Shown: positions 5,981 through 6,374 of the stretch, piece by piece
Layout: every line of letters begins with the position of its first letter
Position numbering within the stretch: position 1 is the first letter of the stretch
Assembly: GCA_900552415.1 (NCBI GenBank)
Contig: USAD01000166.1
Coordinates: forward strand, 1 to 6,374
Direction of reading: 5' to 3'
Source of the DNA: an uncultured Parabacteroides sp.
Lineage (GTDB): Bacteria; Bacteroidota; Bacteroidia; Bacteroidales; Tannerellaceae
Length of the DNA stretch: 6,374 nt
Position numbers and translations under genes: made by a program
Notes under the pieces: generated by a model
Seen by the model: the letters and a program-made list of their open reading frames with translations, nothing else
Databases searched by the model: none
Told to the model about the DNA's origin: nothing

Positions 5981-6374
5981 ATGAGAACTATATTATTTGC
6001 GATATTGGCGTTTTTCTCGTGCTTACGGATGGAGGCACGAGGAATGGATGATGTTACGGTTTATACGACAACGACATCAAGAAGTTTGGATTTGGAAAAG
6101 AGTACGGTTTCATTGGGTGAGAACGAGAATGTACAGCCGGGAGCACTAGAGATCCGGGTGGACCGGCAGGTACGTTATCAGTCACTGGATGGTTTTGGCG
6201 CTGCCGTGACGGGATCATCCGCCTATAATCTTTCGTTGATGCCCCAGGAGAAACGAAAAGCCTTTTTGGAGGAAACCTTCTCGCCGGATCGGTATGGGTT
6301 CAGTTATGTGCGTGTCCCGATTGGATGTTCGGATTTCTCTTTGAGCGACTATACCTGTTGTGATGTCGAGGGTA
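5981..6374 (+). CDS. Family 30 glycoside hydrolase, N-terminal part (cut by window edge)
   Basis: The frame is open for 131 codons and continues past the right edge. The protein starts with a hydrophobic export signal (about residues 1-19, MRTILFAILAFFSCLRMEA); Cys14 is in a poor lipobox (FFSC), so a lipoprotein is possible but unlikely. Two blocks identify GH30, the glucosylceramidase/beta-1,6-glucanase family: YQSLDGFGAAVTGSSAYNLS (66-85), the entry to the catalytic barrel, and FSYVRVPIGCSDFSLSDYT (107-125). GH30 enzymes are retaining beta-glycosidases of roughly 450-500 residues; both catalytic glutamates lie further downstream and cannot be checked here. An AAGGAG sits 7 bases before the ATG. 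The gene has the same direction as the sulfatase and oxidoreductase, but the 459-bp gap with repeats makes a single operon uncertain. Subfamily and substrate cannot be decided from this fragment. Confidence 0.88.
   Translation, partial: MRTILFAILAFFSCLRMEARGMDDVTVYTTTTSRSLDLEKSTVSLGENENVQPGALEIRVDRQVRYQSLDGFGAAVTGSSAYNLSLMPQEKRKAFLEETFSPDRYGFSYVRVPIGCSDFSLSDYTCCDVEG

Overview
The window looks like chromosomal DNA of a gut-type Bacteroidales bacterium, probably Parabacteroides- or Bacteroides-like. The grounds are secreted glycoside hydrolases and a sulfatase with the family features usual in that group, a twin-arginine Gfo/Idh/MocA protein of a typical Bacteroidetes kind, mostly absent Shine-Dalgarno sites, and promoter elements fitting the Bacteroides TTTG / TAnnTTTG pattern. 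The genus is an inference from gene style. No SusC/SusD pair, regulator or mobile-element gene is visible.

Layout: a secreted family 3 glycoside hydrolase lies on the minus strand (62-2443), followed on that strand by a strong GC-rich hairpin at the left edge. A 111-bp AT-rich divergent promoter region (2444-2554) separates it from a rightward group: a secreted S1-type sulfatase with a serine-type active site (2555-3967), then 39 bp later a Tat-exported Gfo/Idh/MocA oxidoreductase (4007-5521). A 459-bp gap (5522-5980) holds a small hairpin, a four-copy 41-bp tandem repeat that can form two alternating hairpins, and an open reading stretch resembling the 3' end of a decayed gene. The 5' part of a family 30 glycoside hydrolase then begins at 5981 and runs off the right edge.

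Functionally this is a small carbohydrate-processing locus: exo-acting beta-glycosidase (GH3), sulfate removal, oxidation-type sugar chemistry (Gfo/Idh/MocA) and a retaining beta-glycosidase (GH30), all predicted to act outside the cytoplasm. A shared substrate, perhaps a sulfated beta-linked glycan or glycoside, is plausible but not shown by the sequence.

The most unusual element is the 41-bp repeat array. Between copies 1 and 2 one stem base pair changes on both sides (T-A to C-G), which suggests the hairpin is kept for a reason. The oxidoreductase gene is also visibly more AT-rich than the two genes to its left.
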